NCBI RefSeq assembly: GCF_017086365.1
Contig: NZ_CP070969.1
Location: forward strand, 5,854,001 to 5,918,000
Reading direction: 5' to 3'
Length of the DNA: 64,000 nt
Source: Paenibacillus tianjinensis
GTDB lineage: Bacteria > Bacillota > Bacilli > Paenibacillales > Paenibacillaceae
The position numbers and the translations under genes were made by a program. How positions within the stretch are numbered: position 1 is the first letter of the stretch; each line of letters starts with the position of its first letter. Positions 45,149-54,095 of this stretch are shown piece after piece. Below the pieces are notes generated by a model. It made no database searches. It had not been told where the DNA came from and saw only the letters and a program-made list of their open reading frames with translations.

Positions 45149-45193
45149 TCAAAGTTCGGTTTCTAGGGCAGCAGCGATCCACCGGACATTCAT
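45149..45193 (-). CDS. Candidate leader peptide upstream of the helicase
   Basis: A 14-codon ORF (MNVRWIAAALETEL) with an excellent AAAAGGAG site seven bases before the ATG. It is too short to be a normal gene. It lies 25 bases upstream of a terminator-like hairpin and about 170 bases upstream of the helicase on the same strand. By analogy with translation-coupled attenuators, ribosome position on it could control read-through. This is inference; no experiment or homologue was consulted. Confidence 0.5.
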   Translation of the reverse strand: MNVRWIAAALETEL

Positions 45194-45354
45194 GACGGCA
45201 CTCCTTTTGCGTTCCATTACACTCTATACAATAGTCTGTCCGGCTTTTGACGCACGGAAACAGTAAGCTTAGAAAGTTATCCTTCTTATTGTACTTGATA
45301 TCAGGGCATTTGTGTGTAACTGCGCGATAATAATTATTCCGGGACCCGTCATAG

Positions 45355-47031
45355 CTAGAATCTGCCCGATTTAAAAATTGACAGCAGCAGCCAGATCACC
45401 ATCAGCAGCGCTATGACTGAACCGATCTCCACGGTGGGGAAATCCCATAGCAGCGAAGGCTCGCCGCGCAGCGATGAACCGATAATCAGTCCGGCCATAA
45501 TGATGCTGAAGGCAAGCAGCACAATGCTGAACGACAGGCGGTTGCCGACCCGGCTGAACTTATGCTCCAGATCCTTCAGCTCGGGAACCCCTACCTCCAC
45601 CTTCAGCTTGCCGCTGCTGATCAGCGCTGACAGCTGCCGGGCCTGTGAAGGGAGCTCCACCAGGCTTTCAGCCAGATCAGCGACACCGCCGAGCAGCTTG
45701 CGCTGCACCCGTCTGCTGCTGAAGCGCTGCTTCACCAGCTGCCTGCCAAAGGGCTCAGCCATCTGCACAATACTGAAGGAAGGGTCCAGATTCGCCACAA
45801 TCCCCTCCAGCGTCAGCATTGTTTTGCCAAGCATCGCCAGATCCGGCGGAATGACCAGCCTGTGCTTACGGGCAATGCCGAACAAATCGTTCAATGCCTT
45901 GCCGATACTCACCTGATTGAACGGGATGTCATAATAGGACTCCCGCATCCGGTCCATATCATCCCGCAGCGCTGCACGGTCGGCATTCTCGGGAATAACC
46001 CCCAGACGCAGAATCGCCCGCACCATCGAATCGGTATTCCTGCGCATCAGCGCAATGACCAGTGCAGACAGACTGTCCTTCATCTCTTCGCTGAGCCGCC
46101 CGACCATCCCGAAATCAATCAGTGCCAGCTTGCCGTTCTCCAGCAGCATCACATTGCCGGGATGGGGATCGGCATGAAAAAAGCCGTGAATAAAGATCTG
46201 GTCCAGCATCATCTCTACCAGCTGCTGCGCAATGGTCTTCAGCTTCATCCCCCGCCCCAGCAGCTCCTCCCGGCGGTTCAGGGTAATCCCGCTGACGAAT
46301 TCCATGGTCAGGACCCTGGCCGAGCTGTAATCCCAATAGATCGCGGGAATCACAACCTTGGCTTTAGCTTGCTCCGGCTGCTGGCCGGCAATGCGCTCGG
46401 CATTACGGCCCTCCTGGGCGTAATCCAGCTCGGCCAGCAGTGAGCGTGAGAATTCCTCCACCATCCGGGTCAGTCCATATTGCTTCGCCCAGTCCAGCCG
46501 TCTTTCGGCCAAGGCGCTTAGATCCTGAAGAATTTCCAGATCCCGGTTCATCGTGCGCGTCACACCCGGACGCTGTATCTTAACCGCTACGCTCTGGCCG
46601 CCGTGCAGCACGGCCCGGTGCACCTGGCCAATCGAAGCCGCAGCGATAGGGGTATCCTCAAACCTTTCAAAAATTTCATGAAGCGGCTGATCCAGCTCCT
46701 GCTCGACAATACTCCGCGCGGTCTCCGCCGAAAACGGCGGCACATTATCCTGCAGCTTGACCAGCTCCGCTATAATGGGCTCGGGCAGCAAATCGGAACG
46801 GGTGCTGGCGAGCTGGCCCAACTTCACAAAGGTCGGTCCTAAATCCTCCAGCACACGCCGTATGCGCTCTCCTACTGTCAGACTCGTATGAACCTCCTGC
46901 GTCATAATCCGGCGCGGCAATGACAGCAGATGGTAGAGCCCCAGCTCCTCCACCATATAGCCGAAGCCATGACGCATTAGCGCCATGGCAATGGTCCGGT
47001 ACCGCCCGGCATGTCTGATTCGAACTGCCAT
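45355..47031 (-). CDS. UbiB/ABC1/AarF-family atypical kinase
   Basis: 558 residues. The KxGQ motif appears as [11 protein letters not shown], the nucleotide-binding Lys in [10 protein letters not shown], then [10 protein letters not shown] and LIDFGMVG of the catalytic loop. Two C-terminal membrane helices (about 505-555) anchor it. UbiB proteins support isoprenoid quinone synthesis and have ATPase activity; here menaquinone is the likely lipid. The ATG directly follows the stop of the phasin-like gene (TAAATG), a common pairing. Confidence 0.92.
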   Translation of the reverse strand: MAVRIRHAGRYRTIAMALMRHGFGYMVEELGLYHLLSLPRRIMTQEVHTSLTVGERIRRVLEDLGPTFVKLGQLASTRSDLLPEPIIAELVKLQDNVPPFSAETARSIVEQELDQPLHEIFERFEDTPIAAASIGQVHRAVLHGGQSVAVKIQRPGVTRTMNRDLEILQDLSALAERRLDWAKQYGLTRMVEEFSRSLLAELDYAQEGRNAERIAGQQPEQAKAKVVIPAIYWDYSSARVLTMEFVSGITLNRREELLGRGMKLKTIAQQLVEMMLDQIFIHGFFHADPHPGNVMLLENGKLALIDFGMVGRLSEEMKDSLSALVIALMRRNTDSMVRAILRLGVIPENADRAALRDDMDRMRESYYDIPFNQVSIGKALNDLFGIARKHRLVIPPDLAMLGKTMLTLEGIVANLDPSFSIVQMAEPFGRQLVKQRFSSRRVQRKLLGGVADLAESLVELPSQARQLSALISSGKLKVEVGVPELKDLEHKFSRVGNRLSFSIVLLAFSIIMAGLIIGSSLRGEPSLLWDFPTVEIGSVIALLMVIWLLLSIFKSGRF

Positions 47032-47379
47032 TTAATCCGTACGCGTATCCGTCATAGTATCCTCCTGGGGAGAGGTGCCCTCCAGCTCGGCTACACGCCG
47101 CTCCAGTGCGGCAATCCGTGTTTCGAGTTCAGTAACATCGCTCTGTGCAGGAACCTTCAGCTCCTTGAGCACACGCTGAACCTGCTCCTGTACGGCGGTC
47201 TTGAACGCACCGCGTTCTTCTTCGCCGCGTTCCACCAGCCGGTCAACAAGCGCTTTGGATTCTGAGGGAGCGAGCTCCCCGCGTTTAACCAGCTCATCTA
47301 CTGCCTTCTCGACCTTCTCTTTGCTGACAATGGTGAGGCCTACTCCTAAAGAGATTGCTTTTTTGAACAGATCACTCAT
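47032..47379 (-). CDS. Phasin-like coiled-coil protein, UbiB operon partner
   Basis: 115 residues from the ATG at 47379 with GGGAGG nine bases upstream (the ATG at 47457 is not supported). SKEKVEKAVDELVKRGELAPSESKALVDRLVERG matches the PhaF/phasin-related 'polyhydroxyalkanoate synthesis regulator' family. The end has a short coiled coil, LETRIAALERRVAELE, typical of these proteins. No PHA genes are near; in Bacillota this family commonly precedes an AarF/UbiB gene, and its role is not established. Confidence 0.8.
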   Translation of the reverse strand: MSDLFKKAISLGVGLTIVSKEKVEKAVDELVKRGELAPSESKALVDRLVERGEEERGAFKTAVQEQVQRVLKELKVPAQSDVTELETRIAALERRVAELEGTSPQEDTMTDTRTD

Positions 47380-47483
47380 GGCACTTTCCTCCCAAAGATT
47401 CCAGTTATGGATAAAGTATACCCCTTGTCGGCCTATTTCACAAAATTCAGGCTGCAAGGGGCAGGTTTAATGACAAGATGAAG

Positions 47484-48116
47484 TTATCTGGGAATGCGGG
47501 CTGCCCAAGTTGCCGCCCGCAGAATTAACTCACGGACTGCAGGATGGCGGAAGGAGGGCTCATGATGACCGGGCATCAGGAACACTACGCGTCCCTGCCC
47601 ATAACTGTGACACCACGCTGCCGGGTACGTTTCGCCGTCCGCCTCGTATTCAAGCAGGATGGTCTTTTCTGTAAACGGATCAAACTCAAAGCGGTACGGC
47701 TCCTCATCCAGCTGAAAGTCCTCCATGCCCTCGGTAATATCATGCTCCCGTACTTTAAAGTTCAGGGAAGTATAGGGCGGATGGCCGGTAAATCTGCCGC
47801 CGATCAGCTGGGCCAGCTCATAGCGTTTAGCCAGTGATATGCCGGTATGCAGAACAATGAGTCCTCCCCCTCCGCTCACATAACTAAGCAGACCTGCGGT
47901 CTGCTGGGGAGAAACCGTCTCGTTCCACAACTCATTATAGGAAATGCATAGATCATAGCCGGCTAAATGCTCTCCGAGCAGCAGCTTTTTATTCTCTGAG
48001 CATTGTACGGTCAGCAGGTCATTCAGAATTTCGCTGATTTGTTTGTCCACGCCCTGCAGCGGGTGGAAACGGGGATGGGTATAATCGCCCAGCAGCAGGC
48101 ATTTTCTCTTGTCCAT
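47484..48116 (-). CDS. ThuA-like domain protein
   Basis: 210 residues with a class-I glutamine-amidotransferase-like fold of the ThuA family: LLGDYTHPRFHPLQG, YDLCISYNELW, SGGGGLIVLHTG and the terminal HHEPSFRHPAVRELILRA. ThuA was first linked to trehalose use and converts or processes sugar intermediates. The usual nucleophile elbow Cys is not evident. No sugar genes are adjacent, so function is open. A GGAGGA site precedes the ATG. Confidence 0.82.
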   Translation of the reverse strand: MDKRKCLLLGDYTHPRFHPLQGVDKQISEILNDLLTVQCSENKKLLLGEHLAGYDLCISYNELWNETVSPQQTAGLLSYVSGGGGLIVLHTGISLAKRYELAQLIGGRFTGHPPYTSLNFKVREHDITEGMEDFQLDEEPYRFEFDPFTEKTILLEYEADGETYPAAWCHSYGQGRVVFLMPGHHEPSFRHPAVRELILRAATWAARIPR

Positions 48117-48210
48117 AGGGATCCTCCTTCAAGGTTCTTCGGTTTAAAACGTCGCACATGTTGCTACTATTCTAAGTAAAACTGCTCCAGATGTCCATGT
48201 CAGCGCATAA

Positions 48211-48234
48211 AAGCAAAACCCGCCCAGGGGCGGG
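48211..48234 (-). terminator. Intrinsic terminator of the hemD-like gene
   Basis: CCCGCCC pairs with GGGCGGG across a 2-base centre, followed by TTTTGCTTTT on the minus strand. Confidence 0.8.
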
Positions 48235-48253
48235 AATGAATTTCTTGCCTGAC

Positions 48254-49066
48254 TCAGCGCCTTGCGGCTAAATACCGCCCCAATTCAACGAACATGCTAC
48301 CCATCCGTTCATGTTCAGGCATCACGATCCTTTGCACGCCTTCCTCTAACAGAGCTTGGGAAGTAATCTTCCCTACAGAAACGGCCAGTACTCCATGTTC
48401 GAAGGCCTGCACCATTTCTTCCAGCTTGCCTTGCTCCCGTGCGTGCTGTGACAGGAACCGGAATTGCGGCGCACTGGTAAAAGCTACGGCATCGACTTTG
48501 CTCTCCAGGATGTCGGCCAGCAGCAGATCCAGCGCTCCCGGCTCCGGCGGGGTATGGCGGTAAGGCTGCACCTCACGGACCCTTGCTCCGGACGCTTCCA
48601 GCCAGGCTATCAGCTTGGGGGCGGATTCGCCATGCAGCTGCAGCACGATCTCTTTGCCCTGCAAATCGAATTCCTGCAGCCCCCGGATCAGTCCGCTGGT
48701 GCTTCCGTCGTCGTCACGGACAGCCGGGACCAGTCCGCGTTTCTTCAGGGCATTGACCGTTTTGTAGCCCCGCGCGGCAATAGGCGAACCGGCGAGAATC
48801 TCCAGAAAACGGCTGGCGATACCCATATTCTCAGCCATGCCGAATATCGCATCCAGCCCCATTCCTGTTGTCAGAATGACCCAATCCGGCGGCTGTGAGG
48901 TCCAGGCGGTCAGCCCTTGACGCAGCGCTTCATCATCCAGAAATACCGTGCCCTGGGCCGGACGATACACTGCGGTGCCGCCCATATTCTCCACAAGCCT
49001 GGCCATGTCCTCTGATTTGCGCGGACCTGCCAGAGCGACAGTAATCCCCTTTAATTGCTCTGCCAT
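48254..49066 (-). CDS. hemD: Uroporphyrinogen-III synthase family protein
   Basis: 270 residues, two alpha/beta lobes. ITVALAGPRKSEDMARLVENMGG opens the first lobe, VDAVAFTSAPQFRFL and VLAVSVGKITSQALLEEG lie in the second, as in HemD. The enzyme closes hydroxymethylbilane with inversion of ring D, giving uroporphyrinogen III for heme, siroheme and B12. It stands alone and not with hemA/C/B, so it may be a second copy. B12 made from this precursor is the light sensor's cofactor, but a link is only suggestive. Confidence 0.88.
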   Translation of the reverse strand: MAEQLKGITVALAGPRKSEDMARLVENMGGTAVYRPAQGTVFLDDEALRQGLTAWTSQPPDWVILTTGMGLDAIFGMAENMGIASRFLEILAGSPIAARGYKTVNALKKRGLVPAVRDDDGSTSGLIRGLQEFDLQGKEIVLQLHGESAPKLIAWLEASGARVREVQPYRHTPPEPGALDLLLADILESKVDAVAFTSAPQFRFLSQHAREQGKLEEMVQAFEHGVLAVSVGKITSQALLEEGVQRIVMPEHERMGSMFVELGRYLAARR

Positions 49067-49156
49067 GAACTCTTCTCCCCTCGTAACCCTGCATTATTGT
49101 TTATCAGTATACTTGCAAAGGGCGGGAAAAGAAAAGTGCTGCCGGGTAATTCCTGA

Positions 49157-51193
49157 TCAGGAAGCGCTGCCGGTATCCCCAGATTTGGCCTGATCTGCAG
49201 CGGCCCCTGCCTGCTCAGGATAAAGCTTGAAGCGGCCTACCAGCTTCTGCAGCTCTTCCGCCAGATGGCTCAGGTTCATCGTCGAAGAGGAAATTTCCTC
49301 CACGGCAGCTAGCTGTTCCTGAGCAGCGGCAGAGATCGTCTCTGTATTGCCGGCAGCCTCCCTGGAAATGCCGCCAATCTCGCCGATTGCCCGTTCCATG
49401 CTTACAGCTTCGGCCGTCAGGGAGCGTACGGCCCCGTCCATTGCTTCGATTTTTTCCGCTGCACCTTTAACTGCCCTGCGGATCCGTGAGAACGAACGGC
49501 CGGTGGTATCTACAGCCAGGATGCCGTCCGACACCTTGCTCTTCGCGCTTTCCATCGTCACTGTTGCCTGCTTCATCTCTTCGTTAATGGAGAAGATCTG
49601 CTCAGAAATCTGCCGGGCCGATTTCTCCGATTCTTCCGCCAGCTTGCGTACTTCAGAAGCGACGACTGCAAAACCGCGCCCCTGCTCACCCGCACGGGCG
49701 GCTTCGATGGAGGCATTCAGTGCCAGCAGATTGGTCTGACGCGAGATTCCCGTGATTACACCGACAATGCCGTGAATTTGCTCGGTCCGCTCATTCAGTT
49801 TGTCGATTACCCCGCCCAGCTCCTCCACGGTCTCTTGAATGCCGTTGATTTTGTCCACCACACTGATTACCGAATCGTTGCCCTCGGAAGCAGACTGCGA
49901 CGTCTTGTCCATCATTGCCGAGACCTGCTCCATGAAGCCGGAAATGTTCTGAACCTCACCAGCTGTGGCTGCTGTGCTCTCCATTCCTTTTTCCACACTG
50001 TCCGCCTGGCGTTCTGTGCCTGCCGCTACTTCCTGAATCGCCAGAGTGACATGCTCGATGGCTCTGGTTGTCTGCTCTGCACCGGCTGCAAGTTCCTCAG
50101 CGGAAGAAGACACATCGTCGGTCATCTCCTGCACACCGATAATCATTTCACGGAGGCTGGCGACCATTGACCGGAAATTGTCGGCGAGCATGCCGAGCTC
50201 ATCCCGGCGGAATATGCCAATATCCTCTGAAAGATCCCCTTTCGCAATTACCGCGGTAGCTTTGCGGAGCCTGTTAAGCGGCCGCAGAATGGACTCCACA
50301 TTGAGGTAGATTATTACCAGTGCCAGCAAGACCGAGATGCCGATTACAAGAATAGCGGTATTGCGGATGTCGGCGGTCGCGCTGGATACCTCACTTTTAC
50401 TGATGGTACCCCCGATTCTCCAGCCGGTTAGATCATTCAGCTTATAGGTCATTTTTTTTGGTAAATCCTTGTAAACATAATTAAAGGAGCCGGATTCGGA
50501 TTCGAACATCTTCTTTACAAATTCCTCTTTGGATTCCTGCCCCAGCGTCTCTGTAGGATGTACAAGGTACTTTTTGCTGCTGTCGACAATGAAAATATAA
50601 CCCTGCTCGCCCACTTTAATATTGGTCAGATCAGCCAGTGCCGACAGATCAAGGTCGAGCGCCACCACGCCGTTCCCCCCTTCAAGCACTGCCGAGATAG
50701 CGATCGCCGTCACCTTGTTTACTGTCTCAAAAGCAGGCGAGATTACGATACCCTGGCCGTGCTTAAGGGCATTGACATAGGAATTCTGCTTGCGCGGATC
50801 ATACCCGTCCGGCAGCTTGGCCTCAGAAGCATGTAACGCAGCGGCCCGGCTCGTACCAACATAAATATCAAGTACATCCGGGTGCAGCGCAGCGTATTCC
50901 TTCAACCGGGCAGTAATATCAGCCGGGGCTCCTCCCGCTTCTGCATTGACTGCATCTGCAGTAAGCTGGGCAGCGAAATAATTGATATCATTTATTTTAG
51001 ACTGGATGTTGGCATTGATGATCTCATTGGCCGCCGCTACGCTCTCCGCAGCATTATTCATCAGCTGTCCTTCTACCCTGCTGCTTGCGGACTGATAGGT
51101 CTGCCAGCCAATGATGATGCTGGGGACCAGCAGCACAAGCAGGTATGTCAGAATAAGCTTCATGCGGATGTTTATGTGGAATTTTTTGTTCAT
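49157..51193 (-). CDS. Methyl-accepting chemotaxis protein with dCache-type sensor
   Basis: 678 residues. A first membrane helix (about 12-32), an extracytoplasmic double-Cache-like domain (to about 275, with [12 protein letters not shown] and [19 protein letters not shown]), a second helix, then HAMP and a signalling coiled coil. The hairpin tip [32 protein letters not shown] is the CheA/CheW-binding core. It senses a small molecule outside the membrane; amino acids are common ligands of this type. No CheR-binding pentapeptide is visible. Confidence 0.93.
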   Translation of the reverse strand: MNKKFHINIRMKLILTYLLVLLVPSIIIGWQTYQSASSRVEGQLMNNAAESVAAANEIINANIQSKINDINYFAAQLTADAVNAEAGGAPADITARLKEYAALHPDVLDIYVGTSRAAALHASEAKLPDGYDPRKQNSYVNALKHGQGIVISPAFETVNKVTAIAISAVLEGGNGVVALDLDLSALADLTNIKVGEQGYIFIVDSSKKYLVHPTETLGQESKEEFVKKMFESESGSFNYVYKDLPKKMTYKLNDLTGWRIGGTISKSEVSSATADIRNTAILVIGISVLLALVIIYLNVESILRPLNRLRKATAVIAKGDLSEDIGIFRRDELGMLADNFRSMVASLREMIIGVQEMTDDVSSSAEELAAGAEQTTRAIEHVTLAIQEVAAGTERQADSVEKGMESTAATAGEVQNISGFMEQVSAMMDKTSQSASEGNDSVISVVDKINGIQETVEELGGVIDKLNERTEQIHGIVGVITGISRQTNLLALNASIEAARAGEQGRGFAVVASEVRKLAEESEKSARQISEQIFSINEEMKQATVTMESAKSKVSDGILAVDTTGRSFSRIRRAVKGAAEKIEAMDGAVRSLTAEAVSMERAIGEIGGISREAAGNTETISAAAQEQLAAVEEISSSTMNLSHLAEELQKLVGRFKLYPEQAGAAADQAKSGDTGSAS

Positions 51194-51249
51194 GGGGATT
51201 CACGCTCTCTTTCGTCTGGGTCTTAAGTATGAATGATTTAGTATAGGAT

Positions 51250-51265
51250 ATATATAATTATATAT
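51250..51265. promoter_or_regulatory. Perfect 16-bp AT palindrome upstream of the chemoreceptor
   Basis: ATATATAATTATATAT reads the same on both strands. It lies 57 bases upstream of the chemoreceptor ATG and may be part of its promoter or an operator; no protein can be assigned. Confidence 0.3.
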
Positions 51266-51340
51266 CGCACTTGGAATCCCTTTTTTTGAGCATTATTTAT
51301 TCTTATAATCCTATAATATCTGAGAATTTTTATAGAAAAA

Positions 51341-51370
51341 CAAAAAAGACCGTCCAAATGAAAACGGTCT
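51341..51370. terminator. Terminator of the Fur-family gene, possibly bidirectional
   Basis: AAGACCGT pairs with ACGGTCTT with a 10-base loop; TTTTTTG follows on the minus strand and TTTTGTT on the plus strand. Confidence 0.78.
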
Positions 51371-51431
51371 TTTGTTATATAATTAACCTTTTCCCGCAGC
51401 CGCCCTGAATATTGCAGGTCCTGTCCAGCTC

Positions 51432-51827
51432 TTAATTTACAATCTTATTCTTACAGGCCGGGCATACGCCTCCGAATACCACATGGGCATGGGAAATGGT
51501 ATATCCGGTTTCCTCAGCCACTGTATTCATCCATTCCTCCGGCACATGGGTCATCACTTCATCCACTGTACCACAGACGTCGCAAAGGATATGCTGGTGG
51601 TCGTCCAGGCGGGCATCGTATCTGCTGGCAGCCTCACCCAGCTTCAGCTCACGGATCATCTGTTTATCTGTAAGATAACGCAGCGAGTTATACACCGTGC
51701 CGTAGGCCAGGTTATGTCCCTGCTCTACCAGCCGGTTCATCACTTCTGCGGCAGTTGGATGGTCATGCGAATTACGGACGATATCATAAACGGCTTGCCG
51801 CTGTGAGGTCAAATTCAGGTTTCTCAT
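51432..51827 (-). CDS. Fur-family regulator, PerR-like
   Basis: 131 residues from the ATG at 51827 with AAAGG eight bases upstream. A winged helix (TSQRQAVYDIVRNSHDHPTAAEVMNRL, YGTVYNSLRYL) is followed by the metal domain. DDHQHILCDVCG and VCPACKNK supply the structural zinc Cys pairs and the regulatory His pair (H91 and H93 of B. subtilis PerR). At the position equivalent to PerR D104 the alignment gives Glu, with Asp just before, so oxidation sensing is uncertain. It is monocistronic with a good promoter and sits next to the ger operon without obvious functional link. Confidence 0.85.
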   Translation of the reverse strand: MRNLNLTSQRQAVYDIVRNSHDHPTAAEVMNRLVEQGHNLAYGTVYNSLRYLTDKQMIRELKLGEAASRYDARLDDHQHILCDVCGTVDEVMTHVPEEWMNTVAEETGYTISHAHVVFGGVCPACKNKIVN

Positions 51828-51858
51828 CTTTATCATCCTTTAACTTATTTTTAGATCA

Positions 51859-51887
51859 AGTATAAATCCTGAATACCCCAACGTCAA
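51859..51887 (-). promoter_or_regulatory. Sigma-A-type promoter of the Fur-family gene
   Basis: On the minus strand TTGACG (51887-51882), 17 bases, TATACT (51864-51859). A sequence with 11 of 15 matches to the PerR box (51851-51865) overlaps the -10, so autoregulation is possible but weakly supported. Confidence 0.68.
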
Positions 51888-51900
51888 TCCATTCTGCCGC

Positions 51901-52998
51901 CTATCTGATCATTCCGGAATATTTCACCCCCACGGCAGCTTCCACCTGAAACTTCAGCCGGGGATACAACCGCTCCCACTCCTTTAATTCTGTGCTGTTA
52001 TTCCAGTGACGGGCTCCATAATGGATTCCCCAGCCGAAAGGATCAAGTCCGCTGTCCCGCACTTTATACAGCAAAGCCTCAACTTCCTGATTTAGGGCTT
52101 CCGCCCCGGCATCAGATATTTGCTGCAGCAGGCTGTGGGTGACGATCTCCTGTGTGCTGCTCTCCTCGAGAATGCCTTTGATTTTGATTTTGTAGCGGAT
52201 CGCAGGCTCGCCTTCCTTAGTAGTGATAATCCGGTAGCTGGAGGAGCTGCTCTCTGTATAGTACTGGTATTTCCCGTCATCTACCGTGGCCGGAAAATTA
52301 GTCCGCAGATTAGAGCGGGTGAGCAGATTAAACAGCCTGGTTTCCTTGGGACTCAGCACCAGCCGGATTTTTTGTTTATCCAGCAGGGCGATTTGATTAA
52401 TCAGAAACTGTTCTTTGCCCTGCGCTTCGATAATCGGCAGAATGGGGTCCTTCCCGTTCTCATAAATATTCCTCATCAGCTGATAGGCATATACACTGGC
52501 AATAAAGGGGGATTCGGTCCCTTGTCCGCTCATGGCCATTATCAGCGAATTGGAGGGAATCCGCTCTGACGGGGGTTTTACCTGAATGACCTGAAGTGCC
52601 TCCGGTCGGCCAACGGCAAAATTAAGAATAAGCTGGATATCCCTGCGGCGCACGGCCCAGTCCAGGACATGCCTAATATCCTCCGCCGCAAGTTTTTCCC
52701 CTACGATCAGTGATTTACAGTGCACGTAATCCAGTTCCTTCTCGACCTTGGATTTCATTCTGCGCAGCGCCTCAGAAATACTGGAGGATTCCTCGGTGAG
52801 GATCTGCATCTTTTCGTCAATCTTGGTCACGTCGCCCTGGGGGATTGCAAGCTTCAGGCTGACCTTGTAATGATCCTCCTTCTCTCCGGGATCAATGCCA
52901 ATCGCTACCACAAATATCCGCCGGTCAATATCCTTGTATTCACAGCCTGTTGTCAGACACAGTAGCAGGAGACCGATTCCTAACAGCAATCTCCTCAC
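51901..52998 (-). CDS. gerC: Spore germination lipoprotein GerC
   Basis: 365 residues from a GTG at 52998 that overlaps the GerB stop (GTGA) behind AGGAGG. The ATG further upstream (53247) would read through GerB. An 18-residue signal peptide ends in LTTGC, so Cys19 is lipidated. DIDRRIFVVAIGIDPGE and the C-terminal segment near residues 320-365 (DPFGWG...HYGARHW) match Ger(x)C proteins. It is the outer subunit of a germinant receptor in the spore inner membrane, made with GerA and GerB. Confidence 0.92.
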   Translation of the reverse strand: MRRLLLGIGLLLLCLTTGCEYKDIDRRIFVVAIGIDPGEKEDHYKVSLKLAIPQGDVTKIDEKMQILTEESSSISEALRRMKSKVEKELDYVHCKSLIVGEKLAAEDIRHVLDWAVRRRDIQLILNFAVGRPEALQVIQVKPPSERIPSNSLIMAMSGQGTESPFIASVYAYQLMRNIYENGKDPILPIIEAQGKEQFLINQIALLDKQKIRLVLSPKETRLFNLLTRSNLRTNFPATVDDGKYQYYTESSSSSYRIITTKEGEPAIRYKIKIKGILEESSTQEIVTHSLLQQISDAGAEALNQEVEALLYKVRDSGLDPFGWGIHYGARHWNNSTELKEWERLYPRLKFQVEAAVGVKYSGMIR

Positions 52999-54095
52999 GG
53001 TTTCCGCCTCCTCAGCATGGTGTAACAGTAGAATAGCAGCATAATCAGCAGTAACTCCCCTAACCAGCGGGCAAGCAGAAACCATATGCCTAATATATTT
53101 AACTGGTATTGATCGAGCCTCATTAAGGTCAGGGTGATTGCACTGAACAAGCCGAGTATCGCTAGCTCCCTCCATTTTTTTGCCCTGGACTTCGGGTTTT
53201 TGGGGGAGGGGAACAGCCCAGTCAGCAGCTCCTTGCCTACATGCCAATGGATAATCACACTGGTCAGCGACAGATTAAGATAAGCAAAATAAAAAATAAA
53301 CAGCATCCGCTCAATGATAAAGGTATTAATCCCGATACTGTCGGCCGTAGAAAACCACGTATAGACATGCCTCTCCACCGCAACCGTGCCGAAATAGCCT
53401 ATTGGAACATAGAAGGTCAGCAGCAGCACTGCCAGTCCCTGAACCCCCAGGATCCAGCGGTGTTTCAGTCTCATCTTTGGCAGCACCCGGTTGAATACAG
53501 CCATATTGATGTAACCGCTGAAGGAAAAAGTGGCTGCGGCCATGCTTTTAACATCCGGCGCATGCGGAAAATAAGTGATGATCTGCAGAACCGCATCCCA
53601 GCTGAAATCCGGATTAGTCACCGCTTTAATAAGCGTATACAGGATTAAGGGCACACTGATTCCCAGCATCACCTCCAGCCCGTACAGCAGGGACAGAGAA
53701 TCCATCCGGGCGCAAAAACAGACAACAACCAAAAAGCCGAGTACTACAAGGTAAGGGCCGGTATCGGGACTGATAAAACGCAGCGTAATATCGATAAACG
53801 ACAGGATCGTAATCAGTCCGGCGGCACACCATAGTGCAGCAAAGATAATGATCAGCGGATTGATAACCCCTCTGGAAATGGCAGCGGTTAGAATCTCCTG
53901 TACATCTTTGCCCGGAAACTTTGCCATGAGTGCGGTGAACAGATAGACAAACACAGTTCCCAGCACTACTGCCGCAAGGATCGAGGTTTGTGCGCCCCTA
54001 AACCGTGCATCCATAAGTTCTCTCGGGACAAAGTTAATAATATTGATCAGGCTGTTCATTAAAAAAAGCCAGTAAAAATAGCGGCTCTGACCCAT
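52995..54095 (-). CDS. gerB: Spore germination permease GerB
   Basis: 366 residues, about ten membrane helices, of the amino acid permease-like GerAB/SpoVAB-type family. The ATG at 54095 overlaps the GerA stop by one base (TGATG); the upstream ATG at 54188 reads back through gerA. NFVPRELMDARFRGAQTSIL opens the first helices, and the end is basic. GerB subunits bind the germinant (often L-alanine or other amino acids). Which germinant is recognised cannot be read. Confidence 0.92.
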   Translation of the reverse strand: MGQSRYFYWLFLMNSLINIINFVPRELMDARFRGAQTSILAAVVLGTVFVYLFTALMAKFPGKDVQEILTAAISRGVINPLIIIFAALWCAAGLITILSFIDITLRFISPDTGPYLVVLGFLVVVCFCARMDSLSLLYGLEVMLGISVPLILYTLIKAVTNPDFSWDAVLQIITYFPHAPDVKSMAAATFSFSGYINMAVFNRVLPKMRLKHRWILGVQGLAVLLLTFYVPIGYFGTVAVERHVYTWFSTADSIGINTFIIERMLFIFYFAYLNLSLTSVIIHWHVGKELLTGLFPSPKNPKSRAKKWRELAILGLFSAITLTLMRLDQYQLNILGIWFLLARWLGELLLIMLLFYCYTMLRRRKP

